DNA of 64,000 nt from Incurvaria masculella (Eukaryota; Arthropoda; Insecta; Lepidoptera; Incurvariidae), in NCBI GenBank assembly GCA_946894095.1, contig OX335651.1:6656501-6720500 (forward strand), written 5' to 3'. Made by a program: the position numbers and the translations under genes. This document shows, piece after piece, positions 22,181-34,300 of the stretch (within the stretch, counting starts at the first letter, position 1; each line of letters starts with the position of its first letter). The notes beneath the pieces were generated by a model that was not told the DNA's origin, did not search any database, and worked only from the letters and a program-made list of their open reading frames with translations.

Positions 22181-23244
22181 CAAACCAACTAACCCCCCTT
22201 AGTTCCATTTCAGGACGAGATGCTATTAAGTAAAAAATGCTATATTTATTTTACAAAACAAGTGGCAGCGCCTAAGTGGTAATTAGAATCTGCCAATTTC
22301 AACTTACGAGCGAGGTGCAATTTGCGATTATAGTTGGCAAATTGTTTCCGGAGTGAGTTATATTAACTCTACCTTTGAAAACACCTAAATTACATAAAAT
22401 AGGGAGCAGACGTGCGACAATGTGGCGGTACGACCAAAAAAATACGAGTAGTATTTTTGGGTTCTGTACAATTTTCTGTCTATCATAAATAGACTTTCTG
22501 ACAATATTCTTCACGTTAAAGATTTAGGAATCTACCCTCAATAATGAATTTAAAAAAATTGCAGAGCTCACAAAAGTAACTTACATAGTTACTTCATTAA
22601 TATATAAAACCATCTGTATTATCTCCATGCTACATAACTTACGAAGATACTGTGACTTAACAGCTCCTGGCAGGAATACACGAAAAACACGCAGTTACCA
22701 AAAAGGCCAAACTATCAGACTTGTGAGATGGGTTTCATATATTTTTTCATCACTTTTTTCATCCATAACCTATTAAATTCAAAATTGCCCATTCTCAATA
22801 CTTTCATTGAGGAATCCATTTTTTTTTTATTTGAAGCTTAGGGCCGAGTGCACGAAAGCACAAAACATCTAAATAAACGTCAACGTATGATCAAACACGT
22901 CACTTTGTATGGACAGTATGGAAGCCACTCCGTGTGGTTCACTGAAAGTGACGTGTTTGAACATTGATTAACTCGGCCATCGCTTCGTGCAATCGGGGCT
23001 TAAGCTAGTAGATTTAAGACGAATGAATTGTTTCAACTAGTATCAATAATTGAAAACATCGGGTTATTTTTTTAATATAAGTTCAGGCGTGGCACTAGCG
23101 CAGCTCTGCAGCAGTTACCGCTAGAATAATAATGACGTGTTCGAATCAGCCATCGCAAACGAAAGCGGGTATAAATCGTTAACGTTTCTGTTCTGAAAAT
23201 TTTGATTTCAAGAAAGAGCCCCGTGAAAGACACAAACACCGGCC
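22181..23244. other. No gene recognised
   Basis: AT-rich intron sequence without protein-like frames. Confidence 0.4.
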
Positions 23245-23245
23245 A

Positions 23246-23462
23246 AGTGTGAGTTCGACTCGCACACAAAGAGTTCCGTAGCATGCAAAAAATCCCGTAC
23301 CATCCCATATTTTTTTGATATTTCATATTTTGTGTGAAAATTTCGACTGTATACACACTCACATTACGGTTCATGAGATACAGCCCTTTGATAGACGAAG
23401 AGACGGACCGACGGACCGACGGACGGATGGACGGACGGACTTTGGGTGCGGTACCCTATAAA
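23246..23462 (-). repeat. GGGTTCCGTAC repeat
   Basis: Blocks 'ccggccaagtgtgagttcg', 'attacggttcatgagatac', an ACGG-rich run (23402-23440) and the end 'ggtgcggtacccta'. Confidence 0.65.
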
Positions 23463-23465
23463 AGA

Positions 23466-24661
23466 GCATTGATTGAATACTAATTGATTGAGAAAAGTAT
23501 TTGGTGGACCATTGCTTGTAAGTTGTATCCACTACAGCGTCATTAGATTTGAGTGGTCAGTCTGAGTTCACACCTAAATTGGCGTTTACGGCAAACCGAT
23601 GGACTGGCGTTTTCCGGTAAAAACGTCTAACTCCATGCAAGTTTTTACTAGATATTCTGTGGTTTTACTTGTTCAAGCTGTCAAAGTAAAACTTGGACTT
23701 CCGATTTGTATGAAAACGCGGAGTCGACGTAAACGGCAACGTCGACGTATTAACGGCAACGTTTAATAAGCTGTCAAATTAAACTCGGACTCGCAAATGT
23801 TAGTTCGCTTAACGCTCACTACGCGCGCTCTTCAATTCTCCATACATTTGAAAACGCCAGTCGATCGGTTTGCCATAAACGCCAATTTAGGCGACAACTG
23901 AGACTTCGGGTACTGGCCAGAATAAGTACTGCATATAGAATATCAATAACAACTGATGCTGGAAAAACTCGCTGTTCAAAAAACGACGCCGGTCGATTTC
24001 TGTAGCCCACTGCTCCTTTAAAACAAGGTTCGTGCACACAATACTGCACATACTAGATATTACATAAAATGCACGATAAGAATGGTACAAACATCGATTG
24101 ATTAAATGTATAGTTGATTTTTTTCCCTTCACTTCTTGAAGGCCACGTCTATTTCATAGGTAACGACCTAATACATTCCTGCTGCTTCTGAGATCGCCTC
24201 ACCTTTTACGAATCGATGTCGGGAGGTGGCCCCGGTGGTGTATTTGCATTGCATAACTTCTGGAAGCAAAGTCGGATTAAATTCGAAACAGCTGGAGCGT
24301 TGCTCTCAACTTATTTAAATTTATGATCGGTTGTTTTTTTTAACGCATACCATAGATCGCGAATTGAAATAAAGCTGAGCGCATCGAAAACCTCATAATT
24401 TTAATAATAATAAGTGCAAAAACCCAGATGATATTAAACACCGATTAAATAGGAAACTTAACACCTGTCGTAACAGCTGAAATGTTAATGTTGACCTCTC
24501 ACATAAATACATGTGTCTGAGCCTATAACAAATAATCAATCCTTATTTCAGTTTCTTTTTATTTTCCTCGCATGTATGATGAGAATTATCTTTAAAAATA
24601 AAAGGTTAAACAAAATAAAAAAAAACACGCTTTTTTAGCTGGTGGAAAAAAAAACATTTGA
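23466..24661. other. No gene recognised
   Basis: Some short repeats of 'aaacggcaacgt' (23728-23762); otherwise unassigned. Confidence 0.4.
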
Positions 24662-24958
24662 TTTTTTTTTTATGTGACTGGACATGGATTTATTTATTTA
24701 TTTATTTATTAATATGGCTCACATACAGGATAAATTCGTATTACACAATCATAAACACATTTACGGTATAAAAAACGAACGAATCATCCTACTGGTAGTG
24801 GGCACAGAGTGTACAGTTATAGGTAGTTAGCTAAGAAAGTTTATGTCTACGATTCAACAATCGTATGGCTGGATGGCTAATACCACACCTTCTGTCATGG
24901 TATTAGCCCAACACACCACATGGGAACTAGGTGCCATGCCAGGACCTTCCTTATATAT
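24662..24958 (-). mobile_element. SINE split by a nested insertion
   Basis: SINE 3' part 'atgtgactggacatgg' (24672-24687) resumes at 24873 with 'ggatggctaataccacac' and 'ggtgccatgccaggacc'. The ~185-bp insert begins with an ATTT tandem run, the mark of a minus-strand LINE tail. Confidence 0.6.
24689..24872 (-). mobile_element. Short LINE-tail insertion inside a SINE
   Basis: Starts with about six ATTT units (an AAAT tail on the minus strand) followed by unassigned sequence up to 'caacaatcgtatggct'. Target duplication could be ATGG. Confidence 0.35.
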
Positions 24959-25170
24959 ATAAGAAGCATCAAGTTTTCGAAATAGCTACACAATAAATAT
25001 CTGTAACAATTTTCGTTGACCCTACGCTTTTTGCAGCATATATTTTTAAATAATTTTACTGTTATTCTAAACTCTCTGAAAACGTATTTACTTTTATCGA
25101 GTCAGCTGCCTTTCTATTGCTGTTTCGATAGTATCTTATAAATTATATTTTCATGTTAAGCAAGACAGCA

Positions 25171-27117
25171 GCGCCGCCACCGAGATTCACACTCTTTCAA
25201 ACTTTGCAAGGAGCAGCTCAAGACCTTTACGTGATGCACGGACGATTAACTTGTTCACAAACAATCCAGAACTGTGCAACGTTTCTGCGAATATAGTGAG
25301 AAGGCGCCGGAGCGGTGGCGGTTGCAGACAGAGGGAGGCCTTGCTAGCCGCCATAAGTCGACAGAGGAGCTTGATATGTACAAACCTAATTACAGCCGCA
25401 CCGGGTTATGGATTTGTTCGGCGCGGAGCGTGAATGGGAACGAGGCATCGACATACCAAAGCAATATACTGACAATCAGAGTACTTCTCGATACAAATCC
25501 GGCGCCGCCACCGAGATTCACACTCTTTCACACTTTGCAAGGAGCAGCTCAAGACCTTTACGTGATGCACGGACGACTAACTTGTTCACAAACAATCCAG
25601 AACTGTGCAACGTTTCTGCGAATATGGTGAGAAGGCGTCGCCGGGGAGGTGGCGGTTGCAGGCAGAGGGAGGCTTCGCTAACCGCCATAAGTCGACAGAG
25701 GAGCTTGATATTTACATACCTAATTACAGCCGCACCGGGCTATGGGTTTGTTCGGCGCAGAGCGTGAATGGGTACAAGGCATCGACATACGAAAGCAATA
25801 GACCGACAATCAGAGTACTTCTCGATACAAATCCGGCGCCGCCACCGAGATTCACACTCTTTCACACTTTGCAAGGAGCAGCTCAATACCTTTACGTGAT
25901 GCACGGACGACTAACTTGTTCACAAAACAATCCAGAACTTTGCAACGTTTCTGCGGATACGGTGAGAAGGCGCCGCCGGGGAGGTGGCGGTTTCAGGCAG
26001 AGGGAGGCCTCGCTAACCGCCATAAGTCGACAGAGGAGCTTGATATTTACATACCTAATTACAGCCGCACCGGGCTATGGGTTTGTTCGGCGCAGAGCGT
26101 GAATGGGTACAAGGCATCGACATACGAAAGCAATAGACCGACAATCAGAGTACTTCTCGATACAAATCCGGCGCCGCCACCGAGATTCACACTCTTTCAC
26201 ACTTTGCAAGGAGCAGCTCAATACCTTTACGTGATGCACGGACGACTAACTTGTTCACAAAACAATCCAGAACTTTGCAACGTTTCTGCGGATACGGTGA
26301 GAAGGCGCCGCCGGGGAGGTGGCGGTTTCAGGCAGAGGGAGGCCTCGCTAACCGCCATAAGTCGACAGAGGAGCTTGATATTTACATACCTAATTACAGC
26401 CGCACCGGGCTATGGGTTTGTTCGGCGCAGAGCGTGAATGGGTACAAGGCATCGACATACGAAAGCAATAGACCGACAATCAGAGTACTTCTCGATACAA
26501 ATCCGGCGCCGCCACCGAGATTCACACTCTTTCACACTTTGCAAGGAGCAGCTCAATACCTTTACGTGATGCACGGACGACTAACTTGTTCACAAAACAA
26601 TCCAGAACTTTGCAACGTTTCTGCGGATACGGTGAGAAGGCGCCGCCGGGGAGGTGGCGGTTTCAGGCAGAGGGAGGCCTCGCTAACCGCCATAAGTCGA
26701 CAGAGGAGCTTGATATTTACATACCTAATTACAGCCGCACCGGGCTATGGGTTTGTTCGGCGCAGAGCGTGAATGGGTACAAGGCATCGACATACGAAAG
26801 CAATAGACCGACAATCAGAGTACTTCTCGATACAAATCCGGCGCCGCCACCGAGATTCACACTCTTTCACACTTTGCAAGGAGCAGCTCAATACCTTTAC
26901 GTGATGCACGGACGACTAACTTGTTCACAAAACAATCCAGAACTTTGCAACGTTTCTGCGGATACGGTGAGAAGGCGCCGCCGGGGAGGTGGCGGTTTCA
27001 GGCAGAGGGAGGCCTCGCTAACCGCCGTAAGTCGACAGAGGAGCTTGATATGTACATACCTCGTTACAGTCCCACCGAGCTATGGACTTGTTCGGCGCGG
27101 AGCGTAAGTGGGAACGA
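25171..27117. repeat. 335-bp tandem array, about 5.8 units
   Basis: The landmark 'gcgccgccaccgagattcac' recurs at 25171, 25502, 25836, 26171, 26506 and 26841 (spacing 331, 334, 335, 335, 335). The units starting 25836, 26171 and 26506 read identically. They are much GC-richer than the flanks. Each unit is open in more than one frame, giving overlapping open frames of up to 173 codons. The period is not a multiple of three, so one protein frame cannot run through the array and coding is unlikely. The origin (satellite, LINE 5' UTR subrepeat or captured sequence) is unknown. Confidence 0.95.
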
Positions 27118-28320
27118 GCCAAAACGGTTCGGGTAGGTAAGTAGCCTCTGCCGCCGCTTCCCCGCGCCGCCGCTGGGGTGGTAGCGGCGCCGCTCTAGCG
27201 AAGTTCGCGCCCATTTAATAATTTGAATATTTAATTATTTCTTGAAAACCATTACCGATAAATGCATAGTTTCTTGACAAAAGTTGCGGACTGGGAATAA
27301 TTTATTAATTAAATGTATTTAAAATTAAAATGGAAAAAAAATCGCATATTTACCTACTTTTGTAGCAAGAGTTATTCTATTTCAGATACTGAATCGACCC
27401 TAAAAGGCTTGTAGAAATAAATAAAACACCTCACATATAGGGTCGTTTCACTTCTTTTTCCCTCCTAATTCTTCGCTTGATAGTTTTCTTCTACGAGATA
27501 TTGTCTTTTTTCTCTAATCTCTTATTTTTTGGGTTGCAGTTAATTTTTTCTTAAACTTTATATTTATAAATTTAAAAATATATTTATTTCCAGTTGACCT
27601 CGGATCACTGGAATACCGGCGACTATTCGTGGTTATAGCGGCAATAGAAATACACATTCTGTGAATATGTCAACTGCTTACCTATTACAGTTCATGAGAC
27701 AGATGGACGGACGGACGAACGGATAGCGGAGGCTTAGTAATAGGGTTCCGCTGGCACCCTTTGGGTACGGAACTCTACAAATATAACTTGACCTAAATTA
27801 GATAGAAATGTAGCTTTCTGTCTACATATATTTTGACTATACTTAAACGAACTTCCTAATTAATTAAAACATTCTGGATTCCTTTGAATTCAAGGAACGT
27901 TTATGTTCCCCTTTTAGTGGCCTTCTTTGGAAAAAAACGGATAGTTTATTTTACCTTGATATTGAACCCATCACACATTTCTTGGACATCTTAGAAACTT
28001 TACAAAACATTTTTACCTTGGAGAATTTTCGGTACATAAAAACCCTTTTGCTAAAGCTTAGTCTTGTGAGGCTATATTTTGAAAATAAAAACGGGTTTTG
28101 ATTTCATCCAAACCGTAACATTCACGTAAAAGCGACAGCCCTATTGCGTTCTATCAATTAATTATTTACTCATTAGCTGTGACGGGGGCCCCATCTGGTG
28201 GGAGATGTAAATTGAGCACCTCTCCCCCGCGACTAGAGCCGTCACCTTCTCAGGCCGATCCTAATCGGTCATAATATTCAGTGAGAAAAATTAACATCGA
28301 TTAGTCGTAAACCGCCATGA
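27118..28320. other. No gene recognised; GC-rich edge then AT-rich sequence
   Basis: 27140-27205 is GC-rich with GCCGCC and GGCGCC motifs, adjoining the array. The rest is AT-rich apart from the partial repeat at 27630-27782. Confidence 0.4.
27630..27782 (-). repeat. GGGTTCCGTAC repeat, partial
   Basis: 'gttatagcggcaatagaaat', an ACGG run, 'gcttagtaatagggttccg' and 'ttgggtacggaac'. Confidence 0.6.
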
Positions 28321-28324
28321 AATA

Positions 28325-28490
28325 ATGTATTTATTTTGAGTCGGTAAATTGTAGAATGCACTCACTGCTGAGGTACTTCCCCCGAAGTACAACCTGCGGT
28401 GCTTCAAACATGACGAGTGTGAAGAAGCACCTGGCGCCGGCATTGGCTACTCTAGTGAAAGTTCTGGAGCCCATGGGCGTCACCGGGTTC
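28325..28490 (+). pseudogene. LINE 3' fragment, family as at 39400
   Basis: 'gtcggtaaattgtagaatgc' to 'gtgaagaagcacctgg' aligns with 'ttcggtaaactatggaatgc' to 'gtgaagaagtacctgg' at 39650-39740; the encoded motif there is GKLWNALPVE. Only ~160 bp remain. Confidence 0.6.
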
Positions 28491-28542
28491 TTTGGTGAAG
28501 ACATGGTGTGCTCCATATGTCGCGCTCTAACACATATTATAA

Positions 28543-28835
28543 AAACCGGCCAAGTGCGAGTCGAACTCGCACACGAAGGGTTCCGTACCATCATACAAGA
28601 TTTAACACAAAAACACGTTTTTTCTATACGTTTATCTATTGTTCCTTTAATTTTCATTAATTTGTAATTGTACCTATTTGTTGTTTTAGGGGCGAAATAA
28701 ATACACACTCTGTGAAATTTTCAGCCGCTTACCTGTTACGGCCTGTGAGATACAGCTCTGTGACAGACGGACGGACGGACAGAGGAGGCTTAGTAATAGG
28801 GTTCTGTTAGCACCATTTGGTTACGGAACCCTATA
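28543..28835 (-). repeat. GGGTTCCGTAC repeat, full-length
   Basis: From 'aaaccggccaagtgcgagtc' through 'ttccgtaccatcatac', 'tcagccgctta', an ACGG run and 'gttacggaaccctata'. Confidence 0.7.
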
Positions 28836-28839
28836 AAGG

Positions 28840-29722
28840 CTAGCATTTGTTAGATTATTATGAGGCATAGCTCTAACAGTTGCTACCTACAATTATAAAC
28901 ACTTTGCCCTATATTTTTTCCTAAATAGCTACGAGCGACCCCGGCCGCCTTCTTTCGTTAATTAATGTTTCCTTGCTTTGGGGCCGATTTTACCCACAAC
29001 ATTATATTTGTTGAGAAATGCGACGAGCTTGCTTAGTACTAAAATGTAAATTCTGTTAAATGGTGCCACTTAATGGTTTTGGCTGCGTGTTGTTCAGAAC
29101 CGCAGTGAATTGTGGTCGAATAGCGTCTGTGCTTTGTATTTACGATTCCCATCATTTGGAAATGTTTCACAATGAGATGAAGTAGTGATATTAATAAACA
29201 GAAAATGTTTTATCTTGGTTAAATTTTTCGTGCTTGCTAAATTAAATCGTCATTTGATTAACCAGCGCCCGTGAAATTATTAAAATTTCCCGGATTTAAT
29301 GTCATTTTCTTTCCAGTCTTTCATGTGTAATGTATGTAAATTATTTTTATGTTTTTATAACCACTCGATGTTAATCATGATTTCTACTTAAAATAACACA
29401 ATTAACTTAAGGGCTGATTTTTCATTAGTCAGAGAAACATCCAGATAACTATTCGACGAATTTATTTATGCTTCTGCTTATCCATCAGATAAAGAAAGTC
29501 CATTTTTTATTAGTAAAATTATGGTTTCATTTATTTAAAATAAATAAAAGTTATTTAAATTAAAATTAAAGCTTATGATAGAAGCTTATGAATAAAATTT
29601 ATGATAGAAGATATAATTCTCCGGTAATGAGTATACGTCTTTTGAAAAACGTGAATTTGTACTATCAGTCCTATAAGTAATATCTAAGAATTGAAAAATC
29701 GCCCCTTAGAATAGTAAAATAT
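28840..29722. other. No gene recognised
   Basis: AT-rich, with short direct repeats of 'atgatagaag' at about 29575-29610. Confidence 0.4.
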
Positions 29723-29725
29723 AAC

Positions 29726-29843
29726 AATGTCATATAAGGAAGGTCCTGGCATGGCACCTAGTTCCCATGTGGTGTGTTGGGCTAATACCATGACAGAACT
29801 TGTGGTATTAGCCATCCATGTCCAGTCACATAAAAAAAAAACT
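29726..29843 (+). mobile_element. SINE, 3' end only
   Basis: 'aaggaaggtcctggcatggc' to 'ccatgtccagtcacat' with an A-tail to about 29840. Confidence 0.7.
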
Positions 29844-30253
29844 GTCAAAATTAAAATCGGGAGTAGGTCGAAATTGGTTTTATTCTATTTTATTGCGCTT
29901 TCATTTATTTTTAAACCCTGGGTATATATTGGTAGATAAATACAACAATCATTAATTTGTGGGGCTATGCGATAAGTCGACTGATAGCAAATTTTCTCCA
30001 AACAAGACTATGCATTTTATTGTTCGGTCAATAAAACAAGGGTGACGGGGTATATTTTTTTAATATATATGCTTTTAAAATGTATCGTATTGTATTATTA
30101 TTATAATACATGTACACTATGATCAATAAGTTCCGGGAATTTGTAGTTTGAATTTAGAACGCTTTACCGATTCGAATATATATTTTTTTCTCAGTTTGGT
30201 ACACCTTTCCCTGACACTCCTGCCAAATGTCAAATATTAAATGTCATTAGTAA

Positions 30254-31980
30254 CTTAGATAAAAAAGAATGGATACGGTACCTCCATGCTGACGATAGTT
30301 CAAAAGCGTTCCTATTTTTAAAAAAACTTACACACCTATACTTTTACATGCACACCAAACTCTACTACGTAAATGATAATAGAGCAGGACCATGGTATAA
30401 GGAAATGCATCATGCGAAAAAGTGACAAAAAGATTCATGTAATCGCGGAAGAATGAAATGAGACAACAATTTCCTTAAATTGAATTAGTTATAGCATGAG
30501 AAAAAGGGATAGTGACATTTGTGACGTCTGGTCGTAGATATAGTGCAAAATTCATCCTAATCCATCATGACACATCAACGATGTGCGCATGCTAAGCCCT
30601 TTGACCAGAATGGCGCGTCAAAACTAAATGAAAAATGAAAGGCAGGGTTGCCAAAAATGATCACAAAAATAAATAACAATATATTGTATTGTACAATAAA
30701 ATAGTTAGGTTCCTATTTAGTGATAGTGGTCAGAACAAGTAGTACCATGATTGTATAGTTAACAAGGCATCAAATAATCTTTTCGCGAATTTGCAAGCGG
30801 GAAAATTAAAAAAAAAATAATGGAATCATTCTTTAAACCATGGTTTTTCTGAGTAAAAATCATCGATATTAAGGATAAATTAATAAAGTCGAATATACAC
30901 AATTTGTAAATATTGAAATCATAAAATAAAATAAACACAAAGAGGAAATCATTAATGTATTGCAGGTATGGGTCAAACATAGCAAAACAAATAATATTGA
31001 TTATTCTTGAATTGTCCATGTTTGCATTTTATGCATTTAAAAATTTCGTTCAATGCGTTTTAGATGCTAAAAAATAGTCCAAATAATAGTCAGTACAGTG
31101 TTATGTAAATCCTGTTGATGATTATTGCCGTTCGCCGTAAATGTGTGACGGTATTTTGATAAACCACTAAGTTATTTCTTTTTACATTTTTTTTAATTTC
31201 CTTCAAATAGGTTCAGTTTATTACGCTTTTGTCCTTTTGTCGCGGCTATAATCCCCGGATTGGTTTTATGTATATCATAAAGTTTTACATTTAGATATTT
31301 TTCGATAATAGCCCTAAGAAGATGGAGTCTATGATTAAATGTAGCAGGTTGAAGAAATGAATACTCATTTAATGACAAAAGGACATTTGAGCCAAGAAAC
31401 GACTTGAGAATTTTAATCTTTACGGAAACGAGCTGTCCGTCACATGTAAAATTTTGACCATTTTCAAGGATGTACCTTTTCTATCACAGCCATAGAACTA
31501 AGACATATTATACAAACATCCTAAACGACATTATAAAAAATAATAAACAGTACGTTGACTATTGTTTTGTGGTAGCCCTACTTGTTTTTTAAAATAAAAT
31601 TTATTTCAATATATAATACTGAAATGAAAACAAAAATAAAAATCGAACTGACAATTTTGGTTTGCTTGTGCCAACCCTGTTTGCGCATTTACAACACATA
31701 AAAGGTTTCAGGTCAACTAAACTAAAAATATACTGAATATGCTTGTTCTTACATATGTAATGTGATTCCATTGCACTTGTTGTGCTTATTAGTGTTATTT
31801 CGACATTTGTCAGCCACACAAGACATTTTGAAGGCATTTTGTTGATATTTCGAAATCTTGCCCAACTGACGCGCATGGATTGACGTTTGACACCGACTGA
31901 GAGCATATGAGCTGACTGAGCGTATTTTTGACGGACCGTAAAATTTTGTTAGTCCCCTATCCATTCCTTTTTCATCTAAG
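30254..31980 (-). mobile_element. P-like (THAP) transposon nested in the mariner
   Basis: Exact 8-bp target duplication ATTAGTAA at 30246-30253 and 31981-31988. Termini CTTAGATAAAAAAGAATG and ATTCCTTTTTCATCTAAG, the same as the copy at 12243-13238. An 8-bp duplication plus THAP-type remnants on the minus strand point to the P superfamily rather than hAT. Confidence 0.85.
31193..31826 (-). pseudogene. P-like transposase remnants (THAP N-terminus and C-terminus)
   Basis: On the minus strand an ATG at 31826 starts MSCVADKCRNN followed by CNGITLHM, the C-x4-C plus G-I-T-x-H opening of a THAP zinc finger, then a stop. Other frames carry further broken pieces. Downstream, 31378-31193 encodes FNHRLHLLRAIIEKYLNVKL, then RNKLNLFEGN. 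This resembles the C-terminal tail of P/THAP transposases as I remember it (a conserved aliphatic helix, then K-L-x-L-F-x-G). The catalytic middle is gone. The family assignment is inference from these two ends and the 8-bp target duplication. Confidence 0.55.
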
Positions 31981-32042
31981 ATTAGTAATTGTTTGCCGTC
32001 TGTTTATATCAATCAAGTTTTTGAAGTTCGTCGCATTTCAAA

Positions 32043-33139
32043 ATGGAAAAAAATATTGAACAAAGAATTTGTTTGAAGTTTTGTGTTTCCAACGAAATCT
32101 CTTGTGCTGATGCATTCAAAATGCTACAAAAAGCCTACGGGGACTTTGCTCTCTCAAAAACAAGAGTATACCAGTGGTATTCTTCGTTCAAAAATGGTCT
32201 CAAAGAAGTTGACGATGCACCTCGTCGTGGACGCCCTTCAACATCAACTACCGATGATAACGTCGAAAAAGTTCAGAAATCGTACTCGAAAATCGTCATG
32301 CAAGCGTCAGAGAGATAGCTGGTGAGCTCAACATCGCGTATGGATCGGCACAGCATATTGTGGTGGATATTTTGGGCATGAAACGCGTTGCAGCACGACT
32401 TATGCCAAAAGACCTGAACTTCGTACAAAAACAGTACCGTAAGACAGTGGCCCAGCAGGTGATTTCTGAGGTAACGAATGACCCTAACATGATGCAACGC
32501 ATAATTACTGGTGACGAAACGTGGGTTTACGAATATGATGTTCTAACTACCCAACAATCATCATAGTGGCGCTATAAAAATGAACAAAACCCGAAGAAAG
32601 CGCGTCAAAGCCGATCAAAAATAAAGGTAATGCTCACTGTTTTCTTTGATTATCGCGGCGTTGTTCATTATGAGTACGTGCCTACTGGTCAAACAGTCAA
32701 TAAGTAGTACTACCTGGCCGTAATTAAGCGTTTGAGATATGCTGTGCGTAGAAAACGACCGGAATTGTGGCAAAACCACTCATGGATCTTGCACCATAAA
32801 TATGCTCCGTCTCACAAAGCGCACATCGTGACCGATTATTATTTGACCAAACATACTGTAAATACAATCCAACAGGCACCGTATTCTCCGGATATGGGAC
32901 CATGTGACTTTTTCCTGTTCTCAAAACTTAAATTACCCCTTCGTGGAAAGAGATTTTCGAGCTTCGATGAAATAAAAGAAAATGCGACGAAGGCATTGAA
33001 AGCCATTCCTTCACCGGGCTATCAAAAGTGTATGGAAGAATGGGTTAAGGCCTTTCCGACCCATATAAAGTTGTTTGCACACATAACGCAAAAAGTATTG
33101 CAATTTAAGCCACGAATTAATAATAAAAGTTTAATATAG
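32043..33139 (+). pseudogene. Mariner transposase, inactivated
   Basis: The N-terminal helix-turn-helix half is clear: MEKNIEQRICLKFCVSNEIS, LSKTRVYQWYSSFKNG and RRGRPSTSTTDDNVEKV. A frameshift near 32275 moves the frame; the rest runs from about 32330. In-frame TAG stops follow QQSS (32563-32565) and VNK (about 32706). Of the DDD triad, the first Asp (GDETWVYEYD) and third Asp (PDMGPCDFFLF) are kept. The second, normally in HDNAPSH, reads HKYAPSH, so the catalytic Asp is lost. The C-terminus is intact to the stop at 33139. The family's usual length is about 345 residues, which matches. Confidence 0.93.
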
Positions 33140-33148
33140 TCATATTAC

Positions 33149-33309
33149 TTGCAGCGAAAAAAAATTTACAATTTCAGGATTATTGGTTTTGTTACAATTT
33201 ATTTAAATACGATTTTTATTTAACAGCGTCATCTAACGGTGTAAAACTTCTAATCGGCAATTACAACGAAACCATTAAACCTGAAATTGTGAATATGTTT
33301 TCGCTGCAA
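33149..33309. mobile_element. 161-bp MITE in the mariner 3' UTR
   Basis: Near-perfect inverted ends TTGCAGCGAAAA ... ACAATTTCAGG and CCTGAAATTGT ... TTTTCGCTGCAA. Flanks suggest a short TAC duplication, not certain. Confidence 0.65.
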
Positions 33310-33534
33310 CTACTATGGCTATATTTAATATTTTTGACGAATTCGTGCCTTAAAGTGCAATACTTTTTGCGTTCTGTGTAAAAAAAACATTGTATGGGTC
33401 GGAACATCCTTAAGCGTTGGCGTATGTACGTACATCGCTTCGGACGGTTGTTATTTTTAAGGTGATAAAATAAATGTATCCAAAAATTAACACATTTTTT
33501 TTAAATTATTAATTCCCGGAACTTTCTGATCATA

Positions 33535-34200
33535 GTCAGTATGTTACGTTTAAAACCTAATGTCCGTTAAAATTCTATAATGTTTTTTCCTTGGAGGTTT
33601 CGAAGAAGAAGAAGGTTGCACCCGTATCGATTGTATCGGGACCTAACCGTTATATACACATAACTGTAAAATTTCATGAAAGCTAATTATGAATGGTGAT
33701 TTCAAGGCATGTACGGCTGTGTACATGACGTTTGTTTTAAAAGGACTACGTTAAAAATATTTTTTTGTTAGACGTGCTTAGTCTAACTATAAAGCAACTA
33801 AATCCGTGTTCATCAACTATACAATCAATATGTTGTTGAAATTCAAAATAAAACCGGGTGGGTGTAATTGTTGTTTTTTTTTTAATTAAATTTAACGACA
33901 GCCCAACCAATAACATTTATATATAAAGTACTGGATTATTTTTGGGCATAAACTGCATTGGTAATATTTCAAGCAAAATTAAATTAGTAATCCTGATACT
34001 GGAATTAGTTCCAATTGGGTCTTCTATAGGTCGCATATATCAGCAATTACCTGTGTTAACTTTAAACCAACCAAAAGACTTCATTTTCGTTAAGTAACAA
34101 TACTCCTATCTAATCGTAGGTGCAGCAAGAATACATCAATTTATAATGCAAGTGTAAAATCACAACTTCATCTTTAAGCCAAACAACAATGTCATTACGT
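33535..34200. other. No gene recognised
   Basis: AT-rich intron sequence between the mariner and the interrupted MITE. Confidence 0.4.
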
Positions 34201-34300
34201 TTAAGGCGCTAGGACTGGCCAACTACTCGCGCCATACAAATGCACTTTTTAACAAATGTAATAATATGTAGTGAAACGCTTCAGAAAATCCAAACAAAAA

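Larger units (their letters stand above)
30120..33532 (+). mobile_element. Mariner transposon, interrupted by two other elements
   Basis: TA target duplication at 30118-30119 and 33533-33534. Ends TGATCAATAAGTTCCGGG and, on the other strand, TGATCAGAAAGTTCCGGG. The transposase gene runs on the plus strand (32043-33139). A P-like element sits in the 5' UTR (30254-31980) and a 161-bp MITE in the 3' UTR (33149-33309). Without them the element is about 1.5 kb, slightly longer than a typical 1.3-kb mariner. Confidence 0.92.

Noticed and set aside
25605..27136. Overlapping open frames of up to 173 codons in the 335-bp array as a repeat protein
   Set aside because: The period is 335, not a multiple of three, so the frame shifts every unit; no signal peptide, splice sites or family match.
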